Source of the DNA: UBA4592 sp002365735
GTDB taxonomy: Bacteria; Actinomycetota; Actinomycetes; S36-B12
Length of the DNA stretch: 64,000 nt
NCBI GenBank assembly: GCA_937875815.1
Contig: CALFHU010000097.1
Location: 1 to 64,000 of the forward strand
Direction: 5' to 3'
Positions within the stretch are counted from its first letter, which is position 1. The number at the start of each line of letters is the position of its first letter. Position numbers and translations under genes: made by a program. Shown one piece after another: positions 18,078 through 27,158 of this stretch. Under the pieces are notes generated by a model, which saw only the letters and a program-made list of their open reading frames with translations, was not told where the DNA came from and searched no databases.

Positions 18078-18788
18078 ATGACAAATCCGGGCGCGCGCGT
18101 CGATGGCGGACCCCGTGGCCGAGTTTTGGTGGTTGATGACGACCTCGCACTGGCCGAGATGCTCGGCATCGTGCTTCGCGGGGAGGGTTTCGAGCCGGTT
18201 TTTTGTTCCGATGGCTCCGAGGCCTTGGAGGTATTTCGAAAGAGTCGACCGGACATCGTCTTACTGGATCTGATGTTGCCTGGCAAAGATGGGGTTGACG
18301 TGTGTCGATTAATTCGCGCTGAGTCGGGCACTCCCATCGTGATGTTAACGGCGAAAAGTGACACAGTTGACGTGGTGGTGGGGTTGGAGGCCGGTGCCGA
18401 CGACTACATCGTCAAACCATTTAAGCCAAAGGAATTAGTGGCACGAGTGCGCGCGCGAATGCGTCGAAGTGAAGATTCTGCCCCGGCAGAACTGCACATC
18501 GCAGACTTGATAATTGATGTTGCAGGACATTCCGTTCGCCGAGGTGAGCTAAACCTGTCGTTAACCCCACTTGAGTTCGATCTGTTGTTGTGCTTGGCAC
18601 GCAAGCCGGGTCAAGTGTTCACGCGCGAGGCGCTCCTCGAAGAGGTGTGGGGATATCGTCATTCAGCTGACACGAGACTCGTCAACGTTCATGTGCAGCG
18701 GTTGCGCGCCAAGATTGAGCACGATCCTGAACGGCCAGACATCGTCTTGACTGTTCGCGGTGTAGGTTACAAAGCTGGCCCACTTTAG
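18078..18788 (+). CDS. mtrA: Two-component response regulator MtrA
   Basis: An OmpR-type regulator of 236 residues. The receiver domain has VLVVDDDLALAEML and the phospho-acceptor D64 in LLDLMLPG; it continues to AGADDYIVKPFKPKELVARVRA. The winged-helix DNA-binding domain (about 140-236) includes LTPLEFDLLLCLARKPGQVFTREALLEEVWGY and VNVHVQRLRAKIEHDPERPDIVLTVRGVGYK. In actinobacteria MtrA is an essential or global regulator that controls cell-wall hydrolases, division and dnaA/oriC-related targets. It heads the mtrA-mtrB-lpqB operon. The start at ATG 18078 rather than 18072 is inferred from the -10 position. Confidence 0.95.
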   Translation: MTNPGARVDGGPRGRVLVVDDDLALAEMLGIVLRGEGFEPVFCSDGSEALEVFRKSRPDIVLLDLMLPGKDGVDVCRLIRAESGTPIVMLTAKSDTVDVVVGLEAGADDYIVKPFKPKELVARVRARMRRSEDSAPAELHIADLIIDVAGHSVRRGELNLSLTPLEFDLLLCLARKPGQVFTREALLEEVWGYRHSADTRLVNVHVQRLRAKIEHDPERPDIVLTVRGVGYKAGPL

Positions 18789-18803
18789 GGTGATTTCACC
18801 ATT

Positions 18804-20492
18804 GTGAAAATTCTTCGTTTCATATCGACTCCTTTTCGCACGGGCAGGCATGTGTGGCGACGCTCGCTGCTCTTCCGGGTAACCACTTCGACGTTACTGC
18901 TCAGTACGCTAGTCGTGACAGTTCTCGGGTTTTCTCTATTGTCTCGCGTCACAACGGGGCTTTTAGAGTCAAAAGACCGCTCGGCGATTAGTGAGGCCTC
19001 TTCTGGTTTGGGAGAGGCCCAACGGTTACTCGATGCCGCTAATACGGGCCCAGCGACACCTTCAGCCTCGCGCTTGGTGGACAGCGTTATTGCAACATTG
19101 GGTGCCCGTTCCGGTTCGCCATCGGCATTTGATGTCTTGTTGCTTTCATCTGATGCCAATACGGATGCACCTGAGCGTGGGACCAATTTAGTCGCGGTGT
19201 CGAGTATCCCCGAGGGATTGCGCGAGTCGATTCAGCAGACGAAACGTCAATCATGGACATATGCGTCAATTGTTTTTCTGGATGGAAGATCGACACCAGG
19301 ACTGATCGTTGGCGCGCCTTTGTCGGTGCCTACGGTAGGCCCCTACGAACTGTATTACCTTTTTAATCTTGATCAGGAGCAGGAAACCCTTGATTTGGTT
19401 TCCGGTGCTGTGGTCGGGACGGGAATTATTTTGGTTATTTTGGTTGCGGTAGTGACGCTGCTCGTCACGCGCCAGGTAGTGGTACCGGTGCGTGAAGCGG
19501 CACGAATCGCTAGGCGCTTTTCATCAGGGAAATTGAATGAGCGCATGCAAGTGAAGAAGGAAGACGACTTGGCGCAACTTGCTACATCATTTAATGAAAT
19601 GGCCCAAAACTTGGCCATGCAGATTCGTCAGCTAGAGGAGCTCTCACTTTTACAACAAAGATTCGTTTCTGATGTTTCCCACGAGTTACGGACACCGTTA
19701 ACCACAATCCGCATGGCCGCAGACGTCATGTATGAAGATCGCGGCTCATTTGACATGTCAACTGCCCGGTCTGTTGAGTTATTACAGGAGCAGCTTGATC
19801 GCTTCGAGTCGTTATTGGTTGACCTTTTGGAGATCTCGCGATTTGACGCAGGGGCGGCGGTTCTTGAAACTGATCGCACGAATTTGGTTCCCATGATTGA
19901 ACGAATTATCCACGCGACTGGGCCGCTTGCGCAGCGCAACGACGTGAAGGTGCGGTTCGCAACGTATGAGCGCCCGGCCTATGTGGAGTGCGACCCGCGG
20001 CGGATTGATCGAGTTATCCGCAATTTGGTGGACAATGGAATTGAACATGCTAACGGAACCGACGTAGTGATTGAACTTGCTGGCGACCCGGGTGCCGTGG
20101 CGGTTACCGTGCGTGATTTCGGAGTGGGTTTAATGCCAGGTGAGGCGAGCTTGGCCTTTAGTCGGTTTTGGAGGGCCGACAAAGCGCGAGCACGCACGAC
20201 CGGAGGTACGGGGCTAGGTCTTGCCATTGCCTTGGAGGATGCGCGGCTGCACGGTGGCTGGCTTGAGGCGGTCGGCGAGCCCGGGCAGGGCTCTTGTTTC
20301 CGACTGACCCTGCCGAGGATCGCCGGTGCGAGTTTCACCACATCCCCCTTGCCTCTGGATGAGGGCTTTAGCCGTGCTGGTGAGCCCGGAGTGACCGAGC
20401 AATTTAAGGATCAACCCCCGACGGAAACTGGCCTGGGCACTAGGGCCAGGGACCCACTAGACATGGCTCCCTGGCGAAGGGGTGGACCATGA
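18804..20492 (+). CDS. mtrB: Sensor histidine kinase MtrB
   Basis: A protein of 562 residues with two membrane segments (about 15-45 and 205-230) framing an extracytoplasmic sensor region. A HAMP domain follows (about 230-283, RQVVVPVREAARIARRFSSGKL). The HisKA domain has the phospho-accepting H293 in FVSDVSHELRTPLTTIR, and the ATPase domain has the N box NLVDNGIEHANG, FGVGL and TGGTGLGLAIALEDARLHGG. It signals to MtrA. The proline- and charge-rich tail after about residue 520 is extra. The GTG start at 18804 lies 15 bp after mtrA, and its stop overlaps the lpqB start by 4 bp (translational coupling). Confidence 0.95.
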   Translation: MKILRFISTPFRTGRHVWRRSLLFRVTTSTLLLSTLVVTVLGFSLLSRVTTGLLESKDRSAISEASSGLGEAQRLLDAANTGPATPSASRLVDSVIATLGARSGSPSAFDVLLLSSDANTDAPERGTNLVAVSSIPEGLRESIQQTKRQSWTYASIVFLDGRSTPGLIVGAPLSVPTVGPYELYYLFNLDQEQETLDLVSGAVVGTGIILVILVAVVTLLVTRQVVVPVREAARIARRFSSGKLNERMQVKKEDDLAQLATSFNEMAQNLAMQIRQLEELSLLQQRFVSDVSHELRTPLTTIRMAADVMYEDRGSFDMSTARSVELLQEQLDRFESLLVDLLEISRFDAGAAVLETDRTNLVPMIERIIHATGPLAQRNDVKVRFATYERPAYVECDPRRIDRVIRNLVDNGIEHANGTDVVIELAGDPGAVAVTVRDFGVGLMPGEASLAFSRFWRADKARARTTGGTGLGLAIALEDARLHGGWLEAVGEPGQGSCFRLTLPRIAGASFTTSPLPLDEGFSRAGEPGVTEQFKDQPPTETGLGTRARDPLDMAPWRRGGP

Positions 20493-22210
20493 TGCGCACG
20501 GCTTTCATGATGATTGTGGCGAGCGTTCTATTAGCTGGATGCGGCGTTGGTTCGGGATCATTTGTCGCTCAAGTGCCAACCGATGGTCCAATTGAGCAAG
20601 GGCAACTGGTTTCTAATACCAGCGCGGATCAATTCATTCGAGTGATCGCGCGTCCACCGCGAGCGGGCATGACTCCCAGCGAGATTGTTCAAGGTTTTCT
20701 GGAATCCTCAGCATCATTTGATAATGATCATGCGGTGGCTCGGAGTTATCTCACCCCAGAAGCATCCGCTGGCTGGGATCCAAGTTCGGGTGTCAGTGTG
20801 TATGACGGTGTCCCGGCGTTAGTTGAAGCGGGTGCGGCCGTGCTATTCAGTGCGACCCTGAACGGGCGCATTTCTGACACGGGACGATACACGGTTGAGG
20901 ATCCGGGAGCAGAGTTACAACGAAGTTTTTTTCTGACCCAACGTGACGGCGAATGGCGGCTCCGGCTGGCTCCTTCTGGCCTTTTGCTATCCAACTTTGA
21001 CGTTAATCGGGCGTATCGAAGTTACTCGGTGTATTTCTTTAATCCCAGCTTCCAGACTTTGGTTCCTGACGCCCGGTTAATCCCGGTAATCGGACCGGCA
21101 TTAGGGACTACCTTGATTCAAAGACTGATTGAAGGCCCCAATGACTGGCTGCGGCCGGCAGTGCGAACTGGGTTCCCGGGGGGTGTCACATTGGCGGTAG
21201 ACGCGGTTCCCATTGAAAATGGAATCGCCAGGGTCAACCTCAACGCGAGCGTTGCCTTAGCCAATGACGCAGCTCGGGTCGCTTTGTCACAACAGATTGT
21301 ATGGACGTTGCGGCAACTCCCCAAAGTCCAATTCGTGGACATAACGGTGAACGGGGCCCCACTTAGTGTCCCCGGAACCAGCTCACCCCAATCGCGGGAT
21401 TCTTGGCCCAATGTTGATCCGGGTGGGCTTGCCAGGGGGTCCGTTGGTTATGCAGCTACAGGCAGCGGAGTGGTGAGGTTGACCGCCGACGGAAACTTTA
21501 CCGTGGCAGGTGGGTTCGGTGTAGTCGATGCAGGCCTGAGCAAATTGGCAGTGTCGGCCGATAGCAGACGAGCAATTGCAACGACGACTGCCGGAGAAAT
21601 TTTTTGGGGTGACCTCCTTGTTGGGGCTGTGCCGCAACCGCTCCTCACAGGTACCGAAGCCCAATCAATTGCTTTTGATGGTCGAACCAATGCGTGGATT
21701 GTCAATGAAAAAGGCGTGGTGCAAACCCTTTTGTCAACCGGGGAAACTTTCGACATTGAAATTGACGGATTAGAAGAGGGAGCCTTCGTGCAGGCCGTGG
21801 TGCCTTCTCGAGATAGCACCCGCGCTGCAATCATTGTGTCCACTGAGACTGGATCGGTACTTCTGATTGCCCGCGTGGATCGGCCCTCACCCGCGAATGC
21901 GACGCGAATTCGATTGGAAAAACCAATTCGAGTTGAGTCCAAACTCAGCTCGGTTGTCGGATTGGCCTGGTCGAGTGCAAATACGATTGCGGTGATCGGC
22001 AGCGAAACCGCCGGAACTTTACAAGTCTATGAAATCAATCTTGGCCGTGGCGACATCCAAGCCCAAGGTTCCCCCACCGACCCTGTGTCAATTGCGGCAG
22101 CGCCAGGACTTGCGACCCTGGTGACATCAGCGGATGGCTCGATATATGAAAACTCGACCGGTACCTGGATTGGACGGATTTCGGGTACTGCCACGGCTTA
22201 CCCTGGCTAA
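20489..22210 (+). CDS. lpqB: Lipoprotein LpqB (MtrAB accessory)
   Basis: A protein of 573 residues with a lipoprotein signal peptide and lipobox LLAGC (Cys18). A GerMN-type domain lies near residues 190-280 (RLIPVIGPALGTTLIQRLIEGPNDWLRPAV, VNLNASVALAND). A C-terminal beta-propeller-like LpqB domain follows (about 310-570; GSVGYAATGSGVVRLTADG, VSADSRRAIATT). In mycobacteria LpqB binds the MtrB extracellular domain and modulates MtrA phosphorylation. The start overlaps mtrB by 4 bp. The gene converges on comF with a 21-bp gap and no clear terminator. Confidence 0.93.
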   Translation: MMRTAFMMIVASVLLAGCGVGSGSFVAQVPTDGPIEQGQLVSNTSADQFIRVIARPPRAGMTPSEIVQGFLESSASFDNDHAVARSYLTPEASAGWDPSSGVSVYDGVPALVEAGAAVLFSATLNGRISDTGRYTVEDPGAELQRSFFLTQRDGEWRLRLAPSGLLLSNFDVNRAYRSYSVYFFNPSFQTLVPDARLIPVIGPALGTTLIQRLIEGPNDWLRPAVRTGFPGGVTLAVDAVPIENGIARVNLNASVALANDAARVALSQQIVWTLRQLPKVQFVDITVNGAPLSVPGTSSPQSRDSWPNVDPGGLARGSVGYAATGSGVVRLTADGNFTVAGGFGVVDAGLSKLAVSADSRRAIATTTAGEIFWGDLLVGAVPQPLLTGTEAQSIAFDGRTNAWIVNEKGVVQTLLSTGETFDIEIDGLEEGAFVQAVVPSRDSTRAAIIVSTETGSVLLIARVDRPSPANATRIRLEKPIRVESKLSSVVGLAWSSANTIAVIGSETAGTLQVYEINLGRGDIQAQGSPTDPVSIAAAPGLATLVTSADGSIYENSTGTWIGRISGTATAYPG

Positions 22211-22231
22211 ATGCGAAGTATTCCCGGTGAC

Positions 22232-22927
22232 TCATAATTTTCGGGCTCCGGCTATCGCAGCGCATCCACTCACGTGGACTCCGCTCAGCAGAAGCTGTGA
22301 GACCGCGGCAGTGAAGGTTGTACCACTCGTGGCGACGTCGTCAATCACAATTGCGGGAATTGGGTTGCGAACGTAGCGATCCGGAATGGCTCTTACCCGA
22401 AATGCGTCGTAGGAGGCGTTTTTTCGATCAGCAGTGCCGAGTGTTTTCGAGCGCCCGGCGGTTCTCTGGTCGATGAGCCAATGCGCGATCGGGTAGCCGG
22501 CGCGAGAGAGGTGCCGCGAAATCAGGACCATCGGGTCAAATCCCCGCGCTCTAACTGAAGCGTCTCGAGACGGAATGGGGATTAAGAGCGGCTTCTGGCT
22601 GCCGTCGGGCTCACTCGAGGCCAATTGCTGGATCGACCCAGCCAGGAGCATGGACAGCACGCTCGCGAGTTCAGGGATCTGATTGTCTTTGTACCGGTAG
22701 ATCATTGCGTCAACCGGTGGCCCGTACCGGTATGCGATCGCCAAGGGGATTCGAAGGTCTTCGGCCAATTCGTCAAAGCGCAAATCGCGCATAATATGGG
22801 CGCGGCCGCTGACCTTGTTACGGCAGGGGGCGCACAAAAGGGTGCCCAGTTCCTCACAGCCGATACATTCTCGTGCGAGAACCAGGTCGCTGAGCTCAGT
22901 TGCCAATTTTGGGAGGAATTGCCACAT
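22232..22927 (-). CDS. comF: ComF family protein (phosphoribosyltransferase fold)
   Basis: A protein of 231 residues. An N-terminal zinc-finger-like part (ECIGCEELGTLLCAPCR) and the PRPP-loop signature IPAIVIDDVATSGTTFTAAV near residue 190 identify ComF/GntX-type proteins. These are linked to DNA uptake in competent bacteria but are of unclear role in actinobacteria. In M. tuberculosis the homologue (Rv3242c) runs in the same direction as lpqB and secA; here it is on the opposite strand. The ribosome hibernation factor gene usually placed between comF and secA is absent from the 107-bp gap. TACACA ends 7 nt before the ATG. Confidence 0.85.
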   Translation of the reverse strand: MWQFLPKLATELSDLVLARECIGCEELGTLLCAPCRNKVSGRAHIMRDLRFDELAEDLRIPLAIAYRYGPPVDAMIYRYKDNQIPELASVLSMLLAGSIQQLASSEPDGSQKPLLIPIPSRDASVRARGFDPMVLISRHLSRAGYPIAHWLIDQRTAGRSKTLGTADRKNASYDAFRVRAIPDRYVRNPIPAIVIDDVATSGTTFTAAVSQLLLSGVHVSGCAAIAGARKL

Positions 22928-23034
22928 GGGACATGTGTATTGGATCCAGGCTCTGGGTGGCTAGAGGCAATTTGGGCCTGTGGAACTACGATGGCACCTG
23001 CTGCTTTATCTAATCGTTACTTGGAAGGTTTCAC

Positions 23035-25806
23035 GTGGGCGTTCTTGACAAAATTCTTCGGGCCGGCGAAGGCAAGGTATTGCGCAAACTGGAGGGAATC
23101 GCGAAGGCGGTCAATGCAATTGAATCTGATTTCGTGGATCTCACCGATGAGGAGTTACAAGCCCTCACGCCAGAGTTTAAAGAGCGTTACGCACAGGGTG
23201 AGAGTCTCGACGATCTTATGCCAGAGGCATTTGCAACCGTGCGTGAAGCGGCCAAACGTACATTAGGGCAGCGCCATTACGACGTGCAAATAATGGGTGG
23301 AGCGGCGCTGCATCTTGGGAATATCGCTGAGATGCGCACAGGTGAAGGCAAAACTTTGGTGTCAACATTGCCGGCCTATTTGAATGCGATTTCTGGCGAG
23401 GGCGTTCACGTCGTCACGGTAAATGATTACTTGGCTGAGCGTGACTCCGAATGGATGGGTCGGGTCCACCGCTTCCTTGGGTTGGAGGTCGGCACGATTG
23501 TGAATAGTATGACATCGGCACAGCGACGCGAGGCTTACGCTTCAGACATTACTTACGGCACCAATAATGAATTTGGCTTTGATTATCTTCGCGACAATAT
23601 GGCGTGGTCAGCTGAGGAAATGGTTCAGCGTGGACACAATTTTGCAGTTGTCGACGAAGTTGACTCAATTCTTGTGGATGAAGCCCGTACGCCACTCATT
23701 ATTAGTGGACCAGCAGACCAGGCAACTGAATGGTACGCAGAGTTTTCGCGGATTGCCAACAAAATGTCGCGTGACAAGCATTATGAAGTTGATGAGAAAA
23801 AGAAGACCGTTGGCGTGCTGGAGGAAGCAATTGACGTTGTCGAAGACGAACTAGGCATTGACAATTTGTACGACACTGTTAACACACCGCTTGTTGGTTA
23901 TTTGAACAACGCAATTCGAGCGAAGGAACTGTTCAAAAAGGATCGCGACTACGTGGTCATGGACGGGGAAGTTGTTATTGTTGACGAACACACGGGTCGT
24001 ATTTTGCGTGGTCGGCGTTACAATGAAGGACTGCATCAGTCTCTCGAAGCCAAAGAAAAAGTGGAGATCAAGGCCGAAAATCAAACCTTGGCCACAGTCA
24101 CACTGCAAAACTTTTTCAGACTGTATAACAAATTGAGCGGTATGACCGGCACCGCAATGACCGAGGCGGCCGAGTTTAGCCAGATTTACGGTCTAGGTGT
24201 TGTTCCGATTCCGACAAACCGCGACATGGTTCGCCAAGACAATGCGGACTTGATCTACCGAACTGCGGGCGCCAAATTCGGAGCGGTTCTCGAGGACATC
24301 GTCGAGCGTCATGCGACCGGTCAACCAATTTTGATCGGAACGACTAGCGTTGATAAATCCGAAGAGCTTTCGGCGATGTTAAAGAAAAATGGCGTGCCCC
24401 ATGAGGTGCTCAACGCCAAGCATCACGAACGTGAGGCCGCAATCGTCGCGATGGCGGGTCGTCGAAACGCAGTAACGGTGGCAACTAACATGGCTGGCCG
24501 AGGCACAGACATCATGCTCGGTGGCAATGCGGAGGCACTGGCTGCTACAGAGCTAGCTCGCAAAGGGATTGACCCGATCGAGGATCCGCAGGGTTATGAA
24601 ATCGCCTGGAAGCCCGCTATTGCCGCTGCTGAAGCTGCGGTCAAGAACGAGCATGAAGAAGTTGTTGGCCTCGGGGGGCTCTACGTATTGAGTACCGAGC
24701 GCCATGAGTCGCGCCGGATTGATAATCAGTTCCGTGGCCGCTCGGGTCGGCAGGGGGACCCCGGAGAGTCGCAGTTCTATCTCTCCCTTGACGACGACTT
24801 AATGAGGCTGTTCAAGGCTGACATGGTCAACGCGTTTTTGCAGCGTTTCAATGTGCCCGATGACGTTCCCATTGAAGCCAAGATGGTGTCGAATGCAATT
24901 CGTTCTGCACAAAGTCAAGTTGAGGCGCAGAACTTTGAGATCCGCAAAGATGTTCTCAAATATGACGATGTGCTTAACCGCCAGCGACTCGTTATCTACG
25001 ATGAGCGGCGCCGGGTTCTGCAGGGCGAAAATATTGAAGAGCAGGTGCGCGATTTCATCAATGACACTGTGAGTGGTTACGTGAAATCTGTGACCGGCGA
25101 GGGATATCCCGAATCATGGGACCTTGAGAAAATGTGGGATGCCCTTAAGCAGTTGTATCCCGTGAAGATCTCATTGGAAGAAGTGGTTGAAGAGTCAGGT
25201 GGGGATATTGGTGGCCTGAGTGCGGACTTGCTGAACACCGTGCTCGTTGATGACGCAGAGGCTGCTTATGACGCCCGTGAAGAAGAATTGGGTGAGGAAG
25301 TCGCTCGCGAGCTTGAACGCCGAGTTATTCTCTCGGTCCTTGACCGCAAATGGCGAGAGCACCTCTATGAAATGGACTATCTGCGAGACGGAATTGGTTT
25401 GCGCGCCATGGCCCAACGTGACCCACTGATTGAATACCAACGTGAGGGATTTGATCTTTTTACTGCCATGATGGATTCGATCAAGGAAGAGACTGTCGGT
25501 TATCTTTTTCACGTTGAAGTCGAGGTCACACCTGAAATTGAAGAGGAAGCCGCGGCAGCAATTGAGGGACTTGTTGACGCAACGAGCACGAGCGCTAGTG
25601 CAGCGTTGGATGTGCAAGCAAAAGGCTTAGGTCCGCAGCGGCCGCAGCATCTGGAGTATTCGGCACCTGATGCAGACGGTGGCGTTGTGCACGGGCAGAT
25701 GGAAGCAGGGGTCAATGGGGAAGAGGGACTCATTGAAATTGACCCCAACGCAAGCCGGGCCGAACGCCGTCGGGCCGAACGGGCAAACCGCAAAAATGCC
25801 GGCTAG
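23035..25806 (+). CDS. secA: Preprotein translocase ATPase SecA
   Basis: A protein of 923 residues, the motor that drives unfolded preproteins through SecYEG. It shows Walker A MRTGEGKTLVSTLPAYL near residue 100, VVDEVDSILVDEARTPLIISGP near 208, the preprotein cross-linking domain, YNKLSGMTGTA, TNMAGRGTDIMLGG near 487 and QFRGRSGRQGDPG near 565. The C-terminus ends in an acidic and basic tail and lacks the SecB-binding zinc motif, as in other actinobacterial SecA1 proteins. The GTG start has a ggaagg site. It is convergent with the next gene, 17 bp away. Confidence 0.97.
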   Translation: MGVLDKILRAGEGKVLRKLEGIAKAVNAIESDFVDLTDEELQALTPEFKERYAQGESLDDLMPEAFATVREAAKRTLGQRHYDVQIMGGAALHLGNIAEMRTGEGKTLVSTLPAYLNAISGEGVHVVTVNDYLAERDSEWMGRVHRFLGLEVGTIVNSMTSAQRREAYASDITYGTNNEFGFDYLRDNMAWSAEEMVQRGHNFAVVDEVDSILVDEARTPLIISGPADQATEWYAEFSRIANKMSRDKHYEVDEKKKTVGVLEEAIDVVEDELGIDNLYDTVNTPLVGYLNNAIRAKELFKKDRDYVVMDGEVVIVDEHTGRILRGRRYNEGLHQSLEAKEKVEIKAENQTLATVTLQNFFRLYNKLSGMTGTAMTEAAEFSQIYGLGVVPIPTNRDMVRQDNADLIYRTAGAKFGAVLEDIVERHATGQPILIGTTSVDKSEELSAMLKKNGVPHEVLNAKHHEREAAIVAMAGRRNAVTVATNMAGRGTDIMLGGNAEALAATELARKGIDPIEDPQGYEIAWKPAIAAAEAAVKNEHEEVVGLGGLYVLSTERHESRRIDNQFRGRSGRQGDPGESQFYLSLDDDLMRLFKADMVNAFLQRFNVPDDVPIEAKMVSNAIRSAQSQVEAQNFEIRKDVLKYDDVLNRQRLVIYDERRRVLQGENIEEQVRDFINDTVSGYVKSVTGEGYPESWDLEKMWDALKQLYPVKISLEEVVEESGGDIGGLSADLLNTVLVDDAEAAYDAREEELGEEVARELERRVILSVLDRKWREHLYEMDYLRDGIGLRAMAQRDPLIEYQREGFDLFTAMMDSIKEETVGYLFHVEVEVTPEIEEEAAAAIEGLVDATSTSASAALDVQAKGLGPQRPQHLEYSAPDADGGVVHGQMEAGVNGEEGLIEIDPNASRAERRRAERANRKNAG

Positions 25807-25823
25807 ATTGACCGTGGTGTTGT

Positions 25824-26444
25824 CTAGCGCATTTCTATTGCGGTGAGCATCCACTGGCTGCCGATTGCTTCCATGCGTAGTGCAATAGCGTGGGAGCGGG
25901 CACTACCAACGAGCACCGCGCTGGCTTCGATGATGCCCGGTGCAACCTGCATGGCCTGCACTCCTCGGACCTTGCGCAGACGTGAGAGCCCTTTTTGGGC
26001 GCGAGTTGCTGGATGTCGGGAGAAACTTTGACCCCGCAGGGATAGCAGCGAGAGCTGATCTGGACTCACCCACCGTTTGAGTTGGGCGCTTGGGCGTTCA
26101 CCGCAAGCCACTTCAAAGACCATGCGGGCCATGTGCCCGGCCCAACTGATCGGGTGGGGCACCTCCACTAGTTCGCCTTCCTCGTTGGGGACGTGAATAT
26201 GGCTTGGCATCTTCGTGGGCACTGGCTCTTGGGTCGAAGGAGCAGGGGGTGCAACGAGCTCAAGTGGCCGGTTTGCCGCCAGGCCTGGAGTGATCTGCCA
26301 CAGCAGGGCCAGAGGCAACTGTTCTTTGTAGTCCACGTGATCGGGGATTCCGCCGTTAATGAGCCGCAGGCTCGGCACAGGGGTTCGCGCCAGCGTGCGG
26401 ACACCAGGGGTGGATTCGCCTTGGGGGATTAAGTGGTTCGTCAT
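25824..26444 (-). CDS. Rv3235 family protein
   Basis: A protein of 206 residues. The C-terminal part (about 95-206, HMARMVFEVACGERPSAQLKRWVSPDQL ... QVAPGIIEASAVLVGSARSHAIALRME) matches the Rv3235 family, found beside secA in actinobacteria, with no known function. The N-terminal 90 residues are proline-rich and probably disordered. The ATG at 26444 has a gagg ribosome site; the open frame reaches 26483 without further support. It has its own upstream promoter (26533-26563). Confidence 0.85.
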   Translation of the reverse strand: MTNHLIPQGESTPGVRTLARTPVPSLRLINGGIPDHVDYKEQLPLALLWQITPGLAANRPLELVAPPAPSTQEPVPTKMPSHIHVPNEEGELVEVPHPISWAGHMARMVFEVACGERPSAQLKRWVSPDQLSLLSLRGQSFSRHPATRAQKGLSRLRKVRGVQAMQVAPGIIEASAVLVGSARSHAIALRMEAIGSQWMLTAIEMR

Positions 26445-26477
26445 GTCAGTCCTCACAAATTTTCGCGGTGGATGGTC

Positions 26478-26494
26478 ATACAATTCATTTGTAT
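26478..26494. promoter_or_regulatory. Inverted repeat ATACAA-n5-TTGTAT in the Rv3235-family leader
   Basis: Perfect 6-bp half sites with a 5-nt spacer lie between the predicted transcription start and the ATG at 26444. This may be an operator or a small hairpin. Confidence 0.35.
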
Positions 26495-26532
26495 ACGTTT
26501 GACTCTGTTTACGGGTGTTTAGTTACATGTGC

Positions 26533-26563
26533 ATTATGCAGTTACACCTAGTGTTTTTGTCAA
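26533..26563 (-). promoter_or_regulatory. Sigma-70-like promoter of the Rv3235-family gene
   Basis: On the minus strand, TTGACA (26558-26563) and CATAAT (26533-26538) are 19 bp apart. The leader would be about 80 nt. The -35 is a perfect consensus. Confidence 0.5.
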
Positions 26564-26573
26564 GCCCCAATCT

Positions 26574-26663
26574 TGTTCATATTTGTGTTATACCCAGTTT
26601 CGGCATACTTAAACACTTTTTGGCCAGGAACTGAGTCGGGAAAAGGGGTTTATCCACAGGGTC
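26574..26663 (+). repeat. 90-bp direct repeat, copy 1
   Basis: It matches 28211-28300 at 80 of 90 positions with no gaps. The last 55 bp differ at only 2 positions. It contains TTAAACACTTTTTGG, AGGAACTGAGTCGGGAAAAGG and a perfect DnaA box at 26650-26658. Confidence 0.95.
26650..26658 (+). other. DnaA box TTATCCACA
   Basis: A perfect match to the strong bacterial DnaA-binding consensus, inside repeat copy 1 and in non-coding DNA. Confidence 0.6.
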
Positions 26664-26816
26664 GCTCATATTTTTCGTTGTCATAAACACAATCGTGTGC
26701 GACAGAATCGTTAGCGCCAGGAATCAGTGACGAGTGCGTTGCTTGGTGCGCCCTGCGTGCAATCGCTAACGACCGGAATGAGCCAATTCCCGGTACGATT
26801 GCAGACATCGAAGTCG

Positions 26817-26829
26817 GTAATGACATTAC
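26817..26829. promoter_or_regulatory. 13-bp palindrome GTAATG-A-CATTAC, candidate operator
   Basis: A perfect inverted repeat around a single base, 30 bp upstream of the start at 26860. Its size and position suit a repressor site, but no regulator is known. Confidence 0.4.
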
Positions 26830-26859
26830 ACCGCTACTACGCAATGGAAGGAACTGAAC

Positions 26860-27105
26860 GTGAGCGAAACCGGAGAGTCAATAATTCCGAAAAAGTCTTA
26901 CCGCGAAAAATGGACACCCCGCAATTTCCTGCTCAGCGCATTTGTCCTTGTCGTAACGGTCGCCTTTGTGTTTCAGGGAATCAGTTACATCACTGATGGT
27001 GTCGGAGCGCTGGTTCCCTACCTCATGGTGATCGGCGGACCGGTCCTAGGAATTTTCTATATTTGGTATTTTCTTTTCTATGTCCCCATGCAAACTTCCG
27101 AATGA
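26860..27105 (+). CDS. Small membrane protein, two predicted transmembrane segments
   Basis: A protein of 81 residues. The N-terminal 20 residues are polar (SETGESIIPKKSYREKW); hydrophobic segments follow at about 24-44 (FLLSAFVLVVTVAFVFQGISY) and 52-74 (VPYLMVIGGPVLGIFYIWYFLFYV). I do not recognise a family. The GTG at 26860 has a good ggaagga site 7 nt upstream. It lies 53 bp before the DUF4397 gene, inside the segment flanked by the 90-bp direct repeats. Confidence 0.65.
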   Translation: MSETGESIIPKKSYREKWTPRNFLLSAFVLVVTVAFVFQGISYITDGVGALVPYLMVIGGPVLGIFYIWYFLFYVPMQTSE

Positions 27106-27124
27106 GAGCGTGTCATTGTTCGAA

Positions 27125-27152
27125 TTGAAGATTCACAAAACGCTGGCATACT
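27125..27152 (+). promoter_or_regulatory. Promoter of the DUF4397 gene, probably leaderless
   Basis: TTGAAG (27125-27130) and CATACT (27147-27152) are 16 bp apart. The -10 ends 7 nt before the ATG at 27159. Confidence 0.5.
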
Positions 27153-27158
27153 GTGGAG

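Larger units (their letters stand above)
26445..26859. other. Long intergenic region with regulatory signals and repeat copy 1
   Basis: No gene is supported in these 415 bp. They hold, from left: a short inverted repeat (26478-26494), a sigma-70-like minus-strand promoter (26533-26563), repeat copy 1 with a DnaA box (26574-26663), a 9-bp inverted repeat with a wide loop (26708-26716 with 26764-26772) and a 13-bp palindrome (26817-26829) before the next gene. Confidence 0.7.

Noticed and set aside
26708..26772. Possible insertion-sequence ends: 9-bp inverted repeat TCGTTAGCG / CGCTAACGA
   Set aside because: Only 47 bp separate the arms, there is no transposase, and target-site duplications are absent. 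It may be chance or a weak RNA stem.
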